This document shows, one piece after another, positions 1-9,193 of a stretch of 50,120 bases of DNA. Each line of letters opens with the position of its first letter. Within the stretch, counting starts at the first letter, position 1. A model generated the notes under the pieces. The model was not told where the DNA came from and did not search any database. It saw only the letters and a program-made list of their open reading frames with translations. The position numbers were made by a program, and so were the translations under genes. The DNA comes from Rhizobium sp. GTDB lineage: Bacteria > Pseudomonadota > Alphaproteobacteria > Rhizobiales > Rhizobiaceae. The stretch covers positions 5,001 through 55,120 of the forward strand of contig JAPZUE010000026.1 of NCBI GenBank assembly GCA_027533385.1. The letters are read 5' to 3'.

Positions 1-203
1 GTGATCAGGATCAGCAGAACGAACATGATCGGCACGGCGATAAGCGCTGGAATGATGATCGCGGGATAACCGAATGTCACGATCGCCAGGAGCCACAACA
101 GAAGCAGATTGACCACGAACAGGACCTTCGCAGTCGTCGGTCCGTGGATCGCTTCCTTCAACATCCACCCGAACAGCGGTACGCGATAGATCATCTCTGC
201 CAT
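1..203 (-). CDS. partial small membrane protein, family unknown
   Basis: The gene starts at ATG 203 on the minus strand and runs off the left edge, so only 67 codons are visible. A GAGG stretch about 10 nt upstream of the ATG is a fair ribosome-binding site. The first 23 residues are amphipathic (MAEMIYRVPLFGWMLKEA then a polar turn). The rest is two very hydrophobic stretches broken by a short TFGYP turn, as expected of an integral membrane protein. I do not recognise a family. It is divergent from the riboswitch-controlled permease gene, with about 160 bp between them; nothing shows that the two are functionally linked. Confidence 0.6.
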   Translation of the reverse strand, partial: MAEMIYRVPLFGWMLKEAIHGPTTAKVLFVVNLLLLWLLAIVTFGYPAIIIPALIAVPIMFVLLILI

Positions 204-366
204 TCCGAAACCTCGTTTCTTTCACACTGTGGATACAGATAGGAACTGAGAGCGGTTCCGAGCACTGCGGCAAATTGGCTTTTGCGAAGCACACGCGCAT
301 TCCCTGTTTCCAACGTCGCAATCTGCTGGACACGCCGTCCGGACAGGTCCTACTCTCGCGTTTGTG

Positions 367-552
367 ATGGTTCCGCCCGGATAGAACAGGATGGGCGGAC
401 GAAGAGGGAATACGGTGAGGACTACCCATCAGGGGCCGATACCGTGGCTGCCCCCGCAACTGTGAACGGCGAGCGACGTCCGACATGCCATTGGCCTTGA
501 GCTGATAAGGCGGACCGAAGCCCTGACCCGTGAGCCAGGAGACCTGCCATCG
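367..552 (+). promoter_or_regulatory. cobalamin (AdoCbl) riboswitch
   Basis: The conserved elements of the B12 riboswitch appear in order: a GATGGTTCC-type P2 start at 367, GGGAATACGGTG near 404, the CCGTGGCTGCCCCCGCAACT core near 440-460, and the B12 box AGCCAGGAGACCTGCC at 533-548. In this class adenosylcobalamin binding represses the downstream gene. Here that gene is a CbiM-like cobalt permease starting 65 nt after the aptamer, so the logic is B12-feedback control of cobalt uptake. Confidence 0.95.
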
Positions 553-558
553 CTTGGC

Positions 559-600
559 GGCGCGAAAGCGCCATTCACTCTTCCCGCGCGGAGGGCGCGG
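559..600 (+). promoter_or_regulatory. two GC hairpins, likely expression platform
   Basis: Between the aptamer and the start codon lie a GGCGC-GAAA-GCGCC hairpin (559-572) and a CCGCGC/GCGCGG hairpin (584-600). The second ends just before the AAAGGA ribosome-binding site at 604-609. Neither is followed by a T-run, so control of translation is more likely than an intrinsic terminator. The platform role is inferred from position. Confidence 0.45.
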
Positions 601-617
601 ACGAAAGGACTTGAAAC

Positions 618-1301
618 ATGCATATTGAACCCGGCGTCGTCGATGGCGCCAAACTCGCACTCAGCTACGCAACAGCCGCCCTTTCCTTCGGCCTCGTCGG
701 CAAGATGGTCGTCAACGATTTAAGGTCAAAGACAAGCCCGTCAGGTCTCGCCGGTCGGGCAGTGATCACCACCGCCCTCGTCTTCTCCTTCTTCGAGGTT
801 CTGCCGCATCATCCCGTCGGCGTGTCGGAAGTGCACCTTATCCTCGGGTCGACACTCTTCCTGATCTTCGGCGCCGGCGCAGCCTCGATCGGTCTGGCGC
901 TCGGCCTTCTGCTGCAGGGCCTGTTCTTCGCACCCTTCGACCTGCCGCAATATGGAATGAATGTCACGACGCTGATCGTGCCACTTTTTGCCATCAGCCA
1001 GGTCGCTGCCCGGATCATTCCGCAGAAGAAGGCCTATGTCGATGTCGGCTATCGCGATGCACTCGCGCTGTCGACGACCTACCAGGGCGGCATCGTCGTC
1101 TGGGTCGCCTTCTGGGCACTCTATGGCCATGGCTTCTCCGCCGAGAGCCTGGCAAGCATCGCAACCTTCGGCGCAGCCTATATGACGGTGATCCTCATCG
1201 AACCACTCGTGGATCTCGCCGTCCTGGCGGCGGCAAAGTCCTGGAAAGGGGCAACCGACAACGGCCTGTTTAACAGACGACTGCATCACGCAGCCGCCTG
1301 A
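618..1301 (+). CDS. CbiM-like cobalt ECF transporter permease
   Basis: This 227-residue polytopic membrane protein begins MHIEPGVVDGAK. The Met-His N-terminus is the hallmark of CbiM/NikM substrate-binding components, in which His2 helps bind the metal ion. About six hydrophobic segments follow. The B12 riboswitch directly upstream supports Co2+ uptake for cobalamin synthesis. No CbiN, CbiQ or CbiO partner is encoded nearby, so it either uses an energising module elsewhere or works alone. The start has an AAAGGA ribosome-binding site about 9 nt upstream. An intrinsic terminator follows. NikM-like nickel specificity cannot be excluded from sequence, but the riboswitch argues against it. Confidence 0.85.
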   Translation: MHIEPGVVDGAKLALSYATAALSFGLVGKMVVNDLRSKTSPSGLAGRAVITTALVFSFFEVLPHHPVGVSEVHLILGSTLFLIFGAGAASIGLALGLLLQGLFFAPFDLPQYGMNVTTLIVPLFAISQVAARIIPQKKAYVDVGYRDALALSTTYQGGIVVWVAFWALYGHGFSAESLASIATFGAAYMTVILIEPLVDLAVLAAAKSWKGATDNGLFNRRLHHAAA

Positions 1302-1316
1302 TCACACAACATGCAT

Positions 1317-1349
1317 GGAAAGCGCATGGTCCACCCCATGCGCTTTTCC
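1317..1349 (+). terminator. intrinsic terminator after the CbiM-like gene
   Basis: GGAAAGCGCATGG (1317-1329) pairs with CCATGCGCTTTTCC (1336-1349) around a 6-nt loop. The TTTT lies within the right arm. It separates the riboswitch unit from purC. Confidence 0.75.
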
Positions 1350-1436
1350 TTTGAAACAGCCGTCGCTTTCGGGTACCGCGAGCCCAAAGCCGCACCCATT
1401 CCGGTGCTATGACCCGCCAAGAGATCGAGGACATTC

Positions 1437-2381
1437 ATGCGTATCCTGTCCGAAGCCCATTTTCCGGAACTGCCGAACTACTATCGTGGCAAGGTGCGCG
1501 AAAACTACGATCTGCCAGACGGCAGCCGGATCATCATTTCGACGGACCGTCTGAGCGCATTCGACCGCATCCTGACCTGCATTCCCTATAAGGGCCAGGT
1601 CCTGACCCAGACGGCGCGCTACTGGTTCGAGAAGACGGTCGACATCTGCCCCAACCATGTCATCGCCTATCCGGACCCCAATGTCGTGGTCGGCAAGCGT
1701 CTCGATATTCTACCCGTCGAGATCGTGGTTCGTGGCTATCTCGCGGGAACGACGGGCACATCGATCCTTACTCTTTATAAGAAGGGTGAGCGCAGCATGT
1801 ACGGGATCACCCTTCCCGATGGCATGCGCGACAATCAAAAACTCCCGACCCCGATCATCACGCCAACGAGCAAGGAGTTCGACGGCGGCCATGACGAACC
1901 CCTGACGCCAGCAGAAATCGTCGAGAAAAAGCTGCTGACCGCGGAACAATGGGAAACGCTGTCGCGCTACGCACTGGCGCTGTTTGCCCGCGGTCAGGAA
2001 CTCGCCGCCGAGCGCGGCCTCATCCTCGTTGATACGAAGTACGAATTCGGCACCGACGAGAATGGAACCATCATCCTCGCCGATGAGATTCACACACCGG
2101 ACAGCAGCCGTTACTGGATTGCCGACAGCTACCGGGCAAGCTTTGAGAAAGGCGAGCGTCCGCAGAGCTTCGACAAGGACTTCGTTCGTGCCTGGGTGGC
2201 CGAACGCTGCGACCCATATGTCGATCCGATCCCGGAAATTCCGCAGGCACTGGTAGAAGAGACCTCGAAGGTCTACATCAAGGCCTATGAGGCAATCACG
2301 GGCAAGACTTTCGTGCCGGATGACAGCGGCCAGACGCCACTGGCGCGCGTGAGGACTAATCTGTCTCAATACTTCGGCTAG
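1437..2381 (+). CDS. purC: SAICAR synthetase (PurC)
   Basis: Phosphoribosylaminoimidazole-succinocarboxamide synthase joins CAIR and aspartate with ATP in purine synthesis. The 314-residue protein is the longer, yeast-like form. Diagnostic segments are [11 protein letters not shown] near the N-terminus (nucleotide loop), STDRLSAFD, the substrate region [11 protein letters not shown], and [17 protein letters not shown] 1437 is preceded by GAGG. Many rhizobia carry a second, shorter purC in their main purine operon, so this may be a paralogue; that cannot be settled here. It stands alone, but ameR starts only 17 nt after its stop codon, so read-through into the efflux operon is possible. Confidence 0.93.
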   Translation: MRILSEAHFPELPNYYRGKVRENYDLPDGSRIIISTDRLSAFDRILTCIPYKGQVLTQTARYWFEKTVDICPNHVIAYPDPNVVVGKRLDILPVEIVVRGYLAGTTGTSILTLYKKGERSMYGITLPDGMRDNQKLPTPIITPTSKEFDGGHDEPLTPAEIVEKKLLTAEQWETLSRYALALFARGQELAAERGLILVDTKYEFGTDENGTIILADEIHTPDSSRYWIADSYRASFEKGERPQSFDKDFVRAWVAERCDPYVDPIPEIPQALVEETSKVYIKAYEAITGKTFVPDDSGQTPLARVRTNLSQYFG

Positions 2382-2398
2382 GAGGGGGCTGACACGTC

Positions 2399-3064
2399 AT
2401 GGACCACGACTTTCGCGGCCAACCGATCATCTGCAAAGCGTCCGACATCGAGGGGCGGCCGACCCGCCGTCCCAGAAAGCCTGCCTGCGAAACGCGCGAA
2501 GAGATCCTCAACACGGCCGAGCGCTTGTTTCGTACCCATGGCTTTGCGAGTGTCACCATTGCCGACATCGCTGCCGAATTGTCCATGTCGCCGGCCAACG
2601 TTTTCAAGCACTTCCGAAGCAAGACCAGCCTCGTGGATGCAATTGCTGCCCGCGCGATCGAGGAGACCGTCGCCTCTCTACGCGGGCTTTCCCCGCACGA
2701 CCCGGCACCGGAGCGGCTTTGTGCCCTGGCGCATCACCTCATGCATAAGCATGTCACCGGTCGCTTGGATGCGCCCTTCGTCTTCGAGATGATCCTATTC
2801 ACGATTACCGAGGAACTGGATTGCGGTGAACGCTTCCGCAAAATGGTGGTCGAGATGATCACGGATATCATCGAGGCCGGGATCCGCGAAGGTATCTACC
2901 ACGTCGCCGACGTGCCGCGCTTCGCCAATGCCACCTTCGACGCGCTGGCCTGCGTTATTCATCCTGTCATGACGGGTATGGAAAAAGCTGACATTATGGC
3001 AACACGCTGCAGGGAAGTCGTCGGCCTCATCGACGCCGCCCTGCGCTCGCCCCTTGCCAAGTGA
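2399..3064 (+). CDS. ameR: TetR-family repressor AmeR
   Basis: A 221-residue TetR/AcrR repressor. The N-terminal helix-turn-helix (about 33-80) includes TIADIAAELSMSPANVFKHF. The rest is an all-helical ligand-binding and dimerisation domain. From memory, the recognition-helix region SPANVFKHF and the C-terminal pattern IHPV...ATRC...LIDA.LR.PLAK match Agrobacterium AmeR closely. It lies directly upstream of, and on the same strand as, the pump genes it presumably represses. A strong AGGAGGG precedes ATG 2399. The unusually basic N-terminal tail (RPTRRPRKP) precedes the HTH. The ligand is unknown. Confidence 0.85.
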   Translation: MDHDFRGQPIICKASDIEGRPTRRPRKPACETREEILNTAERLFRTHGFASVTIADIAAELSMSPANVFKHFRSKTSLVDAIAARAIEETVASLRGLSPHDPAPERLCALAHHLMHKHVTGRLDAPFVFEMILFTITEELDCGERFRKMVVEMITDIIEAGIREGIYHVADVPRFANATFDALACVIHPVMTGMEKADIMATRCREVVGLIDAALRSPLAK

Positions 3065-3200
3065 TGATTGTTTATTTACGTCACTTCGATCGATGACAAC
3101 CGCTTTCGTTTGAATGCGGCTCCTTGTCCCGACTGGCTGCCACCCGATCGACGGGAGGTCGCCGCGTCATTCATTTTGATATTTGTTGTGGGATCCCCTG
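3065..3200 (+). promoter_or_regulatory. ameA promoter region, candidate repressor site
   Basis: The 136 bp between ameR and ameA is AT-richer at its start. It carries GTCA-N10-TGAC (3080-3097) around a perfect TCGATCGA palindrome. An imperfect dyad like this, directly before the pump genes, is a reasonable AmeR operator candidate, but I see no second copy that would strengthen it. Confidence 0.3.
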
Positions 3201-4412
3201 ATGCGCCCAAGCTTGAAACTCGCCTCCGCCATCCTTGTCTGCACTGCGGCTCTTGCGGGCTGCTCGGACCAGGGCACGGCCCAGTCTGGTGGCGGTGCCG
3301 GCCCGGGCGGCGAGCGGCCGCCGGCAACCGTCAGCGTTGTGGTGATGAAGAAAGCCCCACAGGCCCTGACCAGCACGCTACCGGGACGTGCAGCGGCCTT
3401 CCAGACCGCTGAAATCCGCCCGCGTGTCAGTGGCATCATCAAGGAAATCGCCTTCAAGGAAGGCAGTGAAGTCAACGAAGGTGATCTCCTCTACAAGATC
3501 GAGGACGACACCTATCGCGCCGCTCAGGCACAGGCGCAGGCCAGCCTGCAGAAGGCAGAGGCCGGCGTCCCGACGGCGCGATCGAACCTGGCCCGCCAGG
3601 AACGCCTCGTCGGCAGCGGTGCAACCCAGGTTGAATTGGAAAACGCCCGCGTGACTCTGCTCCAGGCAGAGGCGGATGTCGCCCAGGCGCGTGCAGCACT
3701 TCGCTCGGCCGAAATCGAGCTCGCGCTCACCGAAATCCGTGCTCCCTTCGAGGGCGTGACGACAGCCTCGCGCTACTCGATCGGCAATGTCGTCACCGCC
3801 AACCAGGCCGACAGTCTGATGACCTTGCGACGCCTGGATCCGATCTACATCGAACTGACGGAATCGAGCGTCAATCTTCTTCGCCTTCGCGAGGCGATCA
3901 ATTCCGGCCGCATCAACCGCAGTGAAGGCGGTGCCACCGACATCCGTCTCACTCTCGAAGACGGCCATGAATACCCGGTGGTCGGCAAGCTCGACATGTC
4001 GGAAATGGCCGTCAGCCAGACCACCGGCACGTTTTCCATCCGCGCCGTGTTCGACAATCCGGACGGGCTGATCCTGCCTGGCATGTATGTGCGCGCAACG
4101 GTCACCGTTGGCACCGAAGAGGGCTTCCTGATTCCGCAACGCGCGGCAACCCGCAGCGCCAACGGCGAGCTTTCGGCGAAATTCGTCACGGCCGACAACA
4201 AGGTCGAGACCCGGGTCTTCGACCAAGCCCAGGTGTCGGGCAACAATTGGCTGGTGGCGAGCGGCATCCAGGACGGTGACAAGCTGATCGTCGATGGCTT
4301 CCAGTGGATCGGTGACGGCGCCCCTGTCCAGCCGGTTGAGGCAAAGATCAACGAAAACGGGATCGTAGAAGTGACTGCGGCGCCTGCTGCCGCCCCTACC
4401 GCACAACCCTGA
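3201..4412 (+). CDS. ameA: RND efflux periplasmic adaptor lipoprotein AmeA
   Basis: Membrane fusion protein of a tripartite drug pump, linking the inner-membrane RND transporter to the outer-membrane channel. ATG 3201 gives MRPSLKLASAILV followed by the lipobox LAGC, so it is an acylated periplasmic lipoprotein of 403 residues, the usual AcrA length. A barrel-sandwich half-motif (RPRVSGIIKEIAFKEGSEV), an alpha-helical hairpin rich in A/Q/E (about 110-165), the second half-motif (IRAPFEGVTT) and a beta-barrel domain follow. A TTG 18 nt upstream would add six residues but spoil the signal peptide. ameB starts 41 nt downstream. Confidence 0.88.
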   Translation: MRPSLKLASAILVCTAALAGCSDQGTAQSGGGAGPGGERPPATVSVVVMKKAPQALTSTLPGRAAAFQTAEIRPRVSGIIKEIAFKEGSEVNEGDLLYKIEDDTYRAAQAQAQASLQKAEAGVPTARSNLARQERLVGSGATQVELENARVTLLQAEADVAQARAALRSAEIELALTEIRAPFEGVTTASRYSIGNVVTANQADSLMTLRRLDPIYIELTESSVNLLRLREAINSGRINRSEGGATDIRLTLEDGHEYPVVGKLDMSEMAVSQTTGTFSIRAVFDNPDGLILPGMYVRATVTVGTEEGFLIPQRAATRSANGELSAKFVTADNKVETRVFDQAQVSGNNWLVASGIQDGDKLIVDGFQWIGDGAPVQPVEAKINENGIVEVTAAPAAAPTAQP

Positions 4413-4453
4413 TTGTGCGACAGGCAAGGCAACCCAGGCGTAAAGGATAACCC

Positions 4454-7400
4454 ATGGCCCAGTTTTTCATTCGACGCCCGATCTTTGCGTGGGTGATCGC
4501 GATCATCATCATGCTCGGCGGCGCGCTGGCGATTTCCACGCTCTCCATCGCGCAATACCCTGAAATCGCGCCGACCACCGTGCAGATTTCGGCAACCTAC
4601 AATGGCGCGAGCGCCGAAACGGTCGAGAAATCCGTGACTTCGATCATCGAGGACGGCATGACCGGACTCGACGACCTCACCTATATGACCTCGTCGTCGA
4701 GCACCGGCTCGGCCTCGGTCTCGCTGACCTTCGGCAATTCGATCGACCCGGAAATCGCCCAGGTTCAGGTGCAGAACAAGCTGCAGCTGGTTCAGTCGCA
4801 GCTCCCCGATATCGTCCAGACCGCCGGCATCACCGTAACCCGTTCGACATCGAGCATTCTGCTCGTCGGCGCCCTGGTCTCCACCGACGGCGCACGCAGC
4901 AATGTCGAACTCGGTGACATCTTCTCCACGCAGATCGAGGACCAGATCAAGCGCCTGGAAGGCGTCGGCAGCATCGAGGTCTTCGGCACCGGTTACGCCA
5001 TGCGCGTCTGGCTCGACCCGTTCAAGCTGAACAAGTTTCAGCTGACGCCGACCGATGTCACCTCGGCCATCCAGGCCCAGAATACCCAGGTGTCCGTCGG
5101 CGCTCTTGGCAGCCAGCCAGCCCCTGCCGGCCAGCAACTGACTGTCACGGTTACAGCGCAGAGCCAGCTGCAATCGGTCTCCGATTTCGAAGCCATTATT
5201 CTTAAGACAGAAACAGACGGCGCGACCGTGCGCCTGAGCGACGTCGCACGCATCGAAATCGGTCAGGAAAGCTACGGCACCAAGACGCGCTCGAACCGCA
5301 ACCCGGCGACGGGCTTTGCTGTCAACCTCGCGACCGGCGCCAATGCGCTCGATACGGCAGAACGCGTCAAGTCGCAGCTCGCATCGATCGCGCCCTCGCT
5401 GCCGGAAAACGTCGTCATCACCTACCCCTACGACACGACGCCCTTCGTGCAATTGTCGATCGAAAAGGTCGTCCACACGCTGCTCGAAGCCATCGTGCTG
5501 GTCTTTGTGGTCCTTCTCGTCTTCCTGCAGAACCTTCGCGCAACCATCATTCCGATGATTGCCGTTCCAGTTGTTCTGCTCGGCACCTTCGGCATTCTCG
5601 CCTTGACGGGCTACTCCATCAACACGCTGACCATGTTCGCCATGGTGCTCGCGATCGGCCTGCTCGTCGACGACGCCATCGTCGTTGTCGAAAACGTCGA
5701 GCGCATCATGTCCGAGGAGGGGCTGTCGCCGCTCGAAGCAACACAGAAGTCGATGGGCGAGATCACCGGTGCCATCGTCGGTATCGCACTGGTGCTAACG
5801 GCGGTCTTCATTCCCATGGCCTTCTTTGGCGGCTCGACCGGTATCATCTACCGCCAGTTCTCGGTGACCATCGTTTCGGCGATGCTGCTGTCGGCCGTCG
5901 TCGCCATCGTTCTCACGCCGGCTCTCTGCGCCACCATGCTGAAGCCGGTCGACCATCACAAGCAGATGGGCGGTCTCGGCGGCTGGTTCAACCGCAACTT
6001 CGACCGTGCGACCGGCGGTTATGTCGCTTCGATCGCCTACCTCCTGAAGCGCCCGCTTCGGGTGATGCTGATGTTCGCGATCGTCATCGGCAGCATGAGC
6101 TGGTTCTTCCTCCGCCTGCCCTCCTCCTTCCTTCCGGAAGAAGACCAGGGCGTGCTGATGACCATCGTTCAGCTGCCGAACGGGGCCACCGCAACGCGGA
6201 CCGAGGAAATCATCAAGAAGATTGAGGACTACTACCTCGACAAGGAAAAGGACGCGATCCAGGACGTCTTCTCCGTCTCCGGCTTCTCCTTTGTCGGCGC
6301 CGGCCAGAACTACGCACTGGTCTTTGCAAAGCTGAAGGACTTCGACCTGCGCGAAGACCCACAGCTTGCGGCACCGGCCGTTGTCCAGCGCGCCATAGGC
6401 TACTTCTTCACGCTTCGTGATGCCATGGTCTTCCCTCTGGCGCCTCCGGCGATCCCCGGACTTGGCAACTCGAGCGGCTTCTCCATGTACCTCGTCGACA
6501 GCGGCAAGAGAGGCACGGAGGCCCTGACCGCAGCATCGCAGCAGTTGATGCAGGCCGGCAGCGCCAATCCGAATGTCAGCTCTTTGCGCTCGAACAACCC
6601 TCCTGCCGAGACGCAGCTGAAGATGCTGATCGACCAGGAAAAGATGGGCGCCATGGGTCTCGACATCGCAACGGTCAACAGCATGTTGTCGACCATTTTC
6701 GCCGGACGTGACGTCAACGACTTCACCCTGAACGGTGAACTGAAGCCTGTCTATGTCCAGGGCGATGCCCCCTATCGCATGCAGGAAACAGCAATCAACG
6801 ACTGGCATGCCCGCAATGCGAACGGCGAGATGGTTCCCTTCTCCTCCTTCATTAAGACGGAGTGGATCAGCGGTGCACCGACGCTGAGCAGGTTCAACGG
6901 CGTCGGTGCCATTTCCATGGAAGGTGCTGCCGGCGCGGGCGTGAGCTCGGGCACGGCGATGGACACCATGGAACAGCTGACGGCGGAGCTCGACGGCGGC
7001 TACACGGTCGCCTGGCAGGGCATCTCCTATCAGGAGCGGCTCTCGGGTTCGCAGGCACCGCTCTTGTATGCGCTGTCGGTTCTGATCGTCTTCCTCTGCC
7101 TGGCTGCACTCTATGAAAGCTGGTCGATCCCCTTCTCGGTCATCATGGCAGTGCCCGTCGGTGTCCTGGGTGCGGTTGCGGCTGCCTATGTCTTTGGTCA
7201 GTCCAACGACGTCTATTTCAAGGTCGGCCTGCTGACGACAATCGGTCTGGCGGCGAAGAATGCGATTCTGATTGTGGAATTTGCCAAGGACCGCCAGGCC
7301 GCCGGAGTGAGTGTCATTGATGCAACACTCGAAGCCGCAAAACTTCGTTTGCGCCCGATCATCATGACGTCGCTCGCCTTCATCCTGGGTGTCGTTCCGC

Positions 7401-7570
7401 TCGCAATTGCCACCGGCGCGGGCTCCGCGGCCCAGAATTCCATCGGTATCGGCGTTCTCGGCGGCATGTTTACGGCAACGGCGCTCGGAATCTTCTTCGT
7501 ACCGTCGTTTTTCGTGATCATCCGGCAGCTTTTCGGCGGTGCAAAACCCAAGGAAGAGCTGTCGTCGTGA
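4454..7570 (+). CDS. ameB: RND multidrug efflux transporter AmeB (HAE1 family)
   Basis: A 1038-residue inner-membrane proton/drug antiporter of the AcrB type. The N-terminus MAQFFIRRPIFAWVIAI is the typical first helix. Two large periplasmic loops flank two six-helix bundles. The TM4 motif GLLVDDAIVVVENVER carries the paired aspartates of proton relay, and the second half has GLAAKNAILIVEFAKD. Length and layout are complete. ameC follows after 133 bp that contain a hairpin. The shadow open frames antisense to this gene (543 and 599 codons) are codon-bias artefacts. Substrates cannot be read from sequence. Confidence 0.92.
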   Translation: MAQFFIRRPIFAWVIAIIIMLGGALAISTLSIAQYPEIAPTTVQISATYNGASAETVEKSVTSIIEDGMTGLDDLTYMTSSSSTGSASVSLTFGNSIDPEIAQVQVQNKLQLVQSQLPDIVQTAGITVTRSTSSILLVGALVSTDGARSNVELGDIFSTQIEDQIKRLEGVGSIEVFGTGYAMRVWLDPFKLNKFQLTPTDVTSAIQAQNTQVSVGALGSQPAPAGQQLTVTVTAQSQLQSVSDFEAIILKTETDGATVRLSDVARIEIGQESYGTKTRSNRNPATGFAVNLATGANALDTAERVKSQLASIAPSLPENVVITYPYDTTPFVQLSIEKVVHTLLEAIVLVFVVLLVFLQNLRATIIPMIAVPVVLLGTFGILALTGYSINTLTMFAMVLAIGLLVDDAIVVVENVERIMSEEGLSPLEATQKSMGEITGAIVGIALVLTAVFIPMAFFGGSTGIIYRQFSVTIVSAMLLSAVVAIVLTPALCATMLKPVDHHKQMGGLGGWFNRNFDRATGGYVASIAYLLKRPLRVMLMFAIVIGSMSWFFLRLPSSFLPEEDQGVLMTIVQLPNGATATRTEEIIKKIEDYYLDKEKDAIQDVFSVSGFSFVGAGQNYALVFAKLKDFDLREDPQLAAPAVVQRAIGYFFTLRDAMVFPLAPPAIPGLGNSSGFSMYLVDSGKRGTEALTAASQQLMQAGSANPNVSSLRSNNPPAETQLKMLIDQEKMGAMGLDIATVNSMLSTIFAGRDVNDFTLNGELKPVYVQGDAPYRMQETAINDWHARNANGEMVPFSSFIKTEWISGAPTLSRFNGVGAISMEGAAGAGVSSGTAMDTMEQLTAELDGGYTVAWQGISYQERLSGSQAPLLYALSVLIVFLCLAALYESWSIPFSVIMAVPVGVLGAVAAAYVFGQSNDVYFKVGLLTTIGLAAKNAILIVEFAKDRQAAGVSVIDATLEAAKLRLRPIIMTSLAFILGVVPLAIATGAGSAAQNSIGIGVLGGMFTATALGIFFVPSFFVIIRQLFGGAKPKEELSS

Positions 7571-7600
7571 AGATTGACAAACTATGTTAACCAACTAATG

Positions 7601-7624
7601 CGTAGGCTGCTACGGCAGCCTGCG
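7601..7624 (+). other. intercistronic hairpin between ameB and ameC
   Basis: CGTAGGCTGC and GCAGCCTGCG pair with one G-T wobble around a TACG loop, a 10-bp stem. No T-run follows, so it is a poor intrinsic terminator. It may be an RNA processing or stability element that sets the ratio of channel to pump. A TTGACA at 7574 could alternatively mark a separate ameC promoter, but no good -10 is visible. Confidence 0.5.
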
Positions 7625-7703
7625 TGTGTATGTCGGTCGTTGGCTCGAGGTCTTCAAAACACCTCGTCGTAGCAAGACCGGGGGACTTTTACAGGAACAC
7701 GTG

Positions 7704-9128
7704 ATGCTCAAGATTCGTGCTGCCGCTCCACTCGCAATGCTTCTTCTTTCCGGCTGTGTCGTCGGTCCGGAGCATGAGGCGCCCAAGACCGCTCTCCCCG
7801 CAAAGTTCTCCGAAGGCAGCGCCCGCGCCGCAGCGGATGTGACCCTGGCGCCCTGGTGGACGGCCTTTAACGACCGCCGCTTGAACGGTCTGGTCGAAAC
7901 CGGTCTTGCGCAGAACCTGGATGTGCTCCAAGCGATCGAGCGCATCACTTCGGCTGAAGCGAATTTCGAAGCTGCGGACTCCTCTGCCTTCCCCCGGCTG
8001 ACGGTCTCTGCAGAGCATCAGGTCTCCAAGACCAATGCCAGCGGCGCTCTCGTAAACCGAGAAAGCGACACGACGAACACGTCGACCGGCACGCTTGGCG
8101 TCTCCTGGCTGATCGACTTGTTCGGGCAGTACCGCCGCGCCAAGGAAAGCGCCAAGGCGACCCTTGACGCAGCCTATGCCCAGTCCGACGTCGCACGTCT
8201 GACCTTCCTGTCCAGCGTGGTGACGGCCTATGTTGATGCCCGCTACTACCAGGAGCGCATCGCGATCGCCCGCAAGAACCTTGCATCGCGTCGCGAGACC
8301 CTGGAACTGACCCGCCTTCAGCTCGAAGCAGGTGCTGCATCGCGCCTGGACGTCGTCCAGTCCGAAGGTCTGGTCAACTCGACGCTCGCCGAAATCCCGG
8401 GCCTTGAGATCTCCTTCCGCCAGTCGGTTCACCGTATCTCGCTTCTACTCGGCCTGCCGGCCACCGAACTTCTTGCTGACCTGCAAAAGGGAGCAGCCCA
8501 GCCTTACGCACGTCGCGGCGTCAACGCGGGCGTACCGGCAGATCTGATCCGCAATCGTCCGGATATCCGCGCAGCCGAGCGCAATCTCGCTGCGGCAACT
8601 GCGGAGATCGGTGTTGCGGAAGCAGCCCTTTATCCGTCGATCACGCTGAGCGGCTCCATTTCGCCGACCCTGGTCGCCACATCTGCGGCGAGCGGCAGCG
8701 CAACCTCGTGGGGCTTCGGCCCGAGCCTGAACCTGCCAATCTTTGACGCAGGCGCGCGCGTTGCCAACATCAAGGCGCGCGAGGCTGCGGCACGCGAAGC
8801 CTATCTCGCCTGGAAGGAAACCGTTCTGAGTGCCGTCTCCGAAGTGGAGAATGCATTGGTCGCGGTCAGCCGCACCCGTCAGACGGTATCGGCCCTGACT
8901 GCAACCGTGCGCTCCTATGAAGAAGCCCTGGCACTCGCCACCGCGAGCTACCGCGACGGCGCCTCCTCGCTGCTCGATGTGCTCGACGCGCAGCGCAACG
9001 TCGCCAGCGCGCAGGCGAACCTCGCCCAGGCCGTGCAGCAACTGGCCATCGGTTACGTCTCCCTCAACGTCGCAATCGGTGGCGGCTATGCATGGGATGG
9101 CGCCAAGACGGTCGTCGCCAGCAACTGA
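7704..9128 (+). CDS. ameC: outer-membrane efflux channel lipoprotein AmeC (NodT family)
   Basis: Outer-membrane factor of the AmeABC pump, forming the TolC-like exit duct. From ATG 7704, with AGGA 8 nt upstream, the protein is 474 residues. It begins MLKIRAAAPLAMLLLSGC, a lipoprotein signal with lipobox LSGC. An in-frame GTG at 7626 would bury that signal behind 26 residues, so it is not used. Two OEP repeats follow, each with long helices. The motif NRPDIRAAERNLAAATAEIG and the closing segment near SLLDVLDAQRNVASAQ are typical of NodT/OprM proteins. Its presence in the operon fits AmeABC rather than the two-gene pumps. Confidence 0.88.
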   Translation: MLKIRAAAPLAMLLLSGCVVGPEHEAPKTALPAKFSEGSARAAADVTLAPWWTAFNDRRLNGLVETGLAQNLDVLQAIERITSAEANFEAADSSAFPRLTVSAEHQVSKTNASGALVNRESDTTNTSTGTLGVSWLIDLFGQYRRAKESAKATLDAAYAQSDVARLTFLSSVVTAYVDARYYQERIAIARKNLASRRETLELTRLQLEAGAASRLDVVQSEGLVNSTLAEIPGLEISFRQSVHRISLLLGLPATELLADLQKGAAQPYARRGVNAGVPADLIRNRPDIRAAERNLAAATAEIGVAEAALYPSITLSGSISPTLVATSAASGSATSWGFGPSLNLPIFDAGARVANIKAREAAAREAYLAWKETVLSAVSEVENALVAVSRTRQTVSALTATVRSYEEALALATASYRDGASSLLDVLDAQRNVASAQANLAQAVQQLAIGYVSLNVAIGGGYAWDGAKTVVASN

Positions 9129-9151
9129 GCAGGCACATAAAAATGACAAAG

Positions 9152-9183
9152 CCCGGCACCGGAAACGGTAGCCGGGTTTTTCT
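9152..9183 (+). terminator. intrinsic terminator of the ame operon
   Basis: CCCGGC-ACCG-GAAA-CGGT-A-GCCGGG forms a GNRA-looped stem with one bulged A. It is followed by TTTTTC at 9177-9182. It lies 24 nt after the ameC stop. Confidence 0.88.
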
Positions 9184-9193
9184 TTGTGCGGGC

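Noticed and set aside
3845..7594. Long antisense open frames (543 and 599 codons) opposite ameA and ameB
   Set aside because: They are mirror frames of high-GC codon bias. They lack ribosome-binding sites and recognisable domains, and the sense proteins are complete RND components.
7601..7624. Hairpin between ameB and ameC as an intrinsic terminator
   Set aside because: No T-run follows and the channel gene continues in the same direction, so it is listed only as a hairpin.
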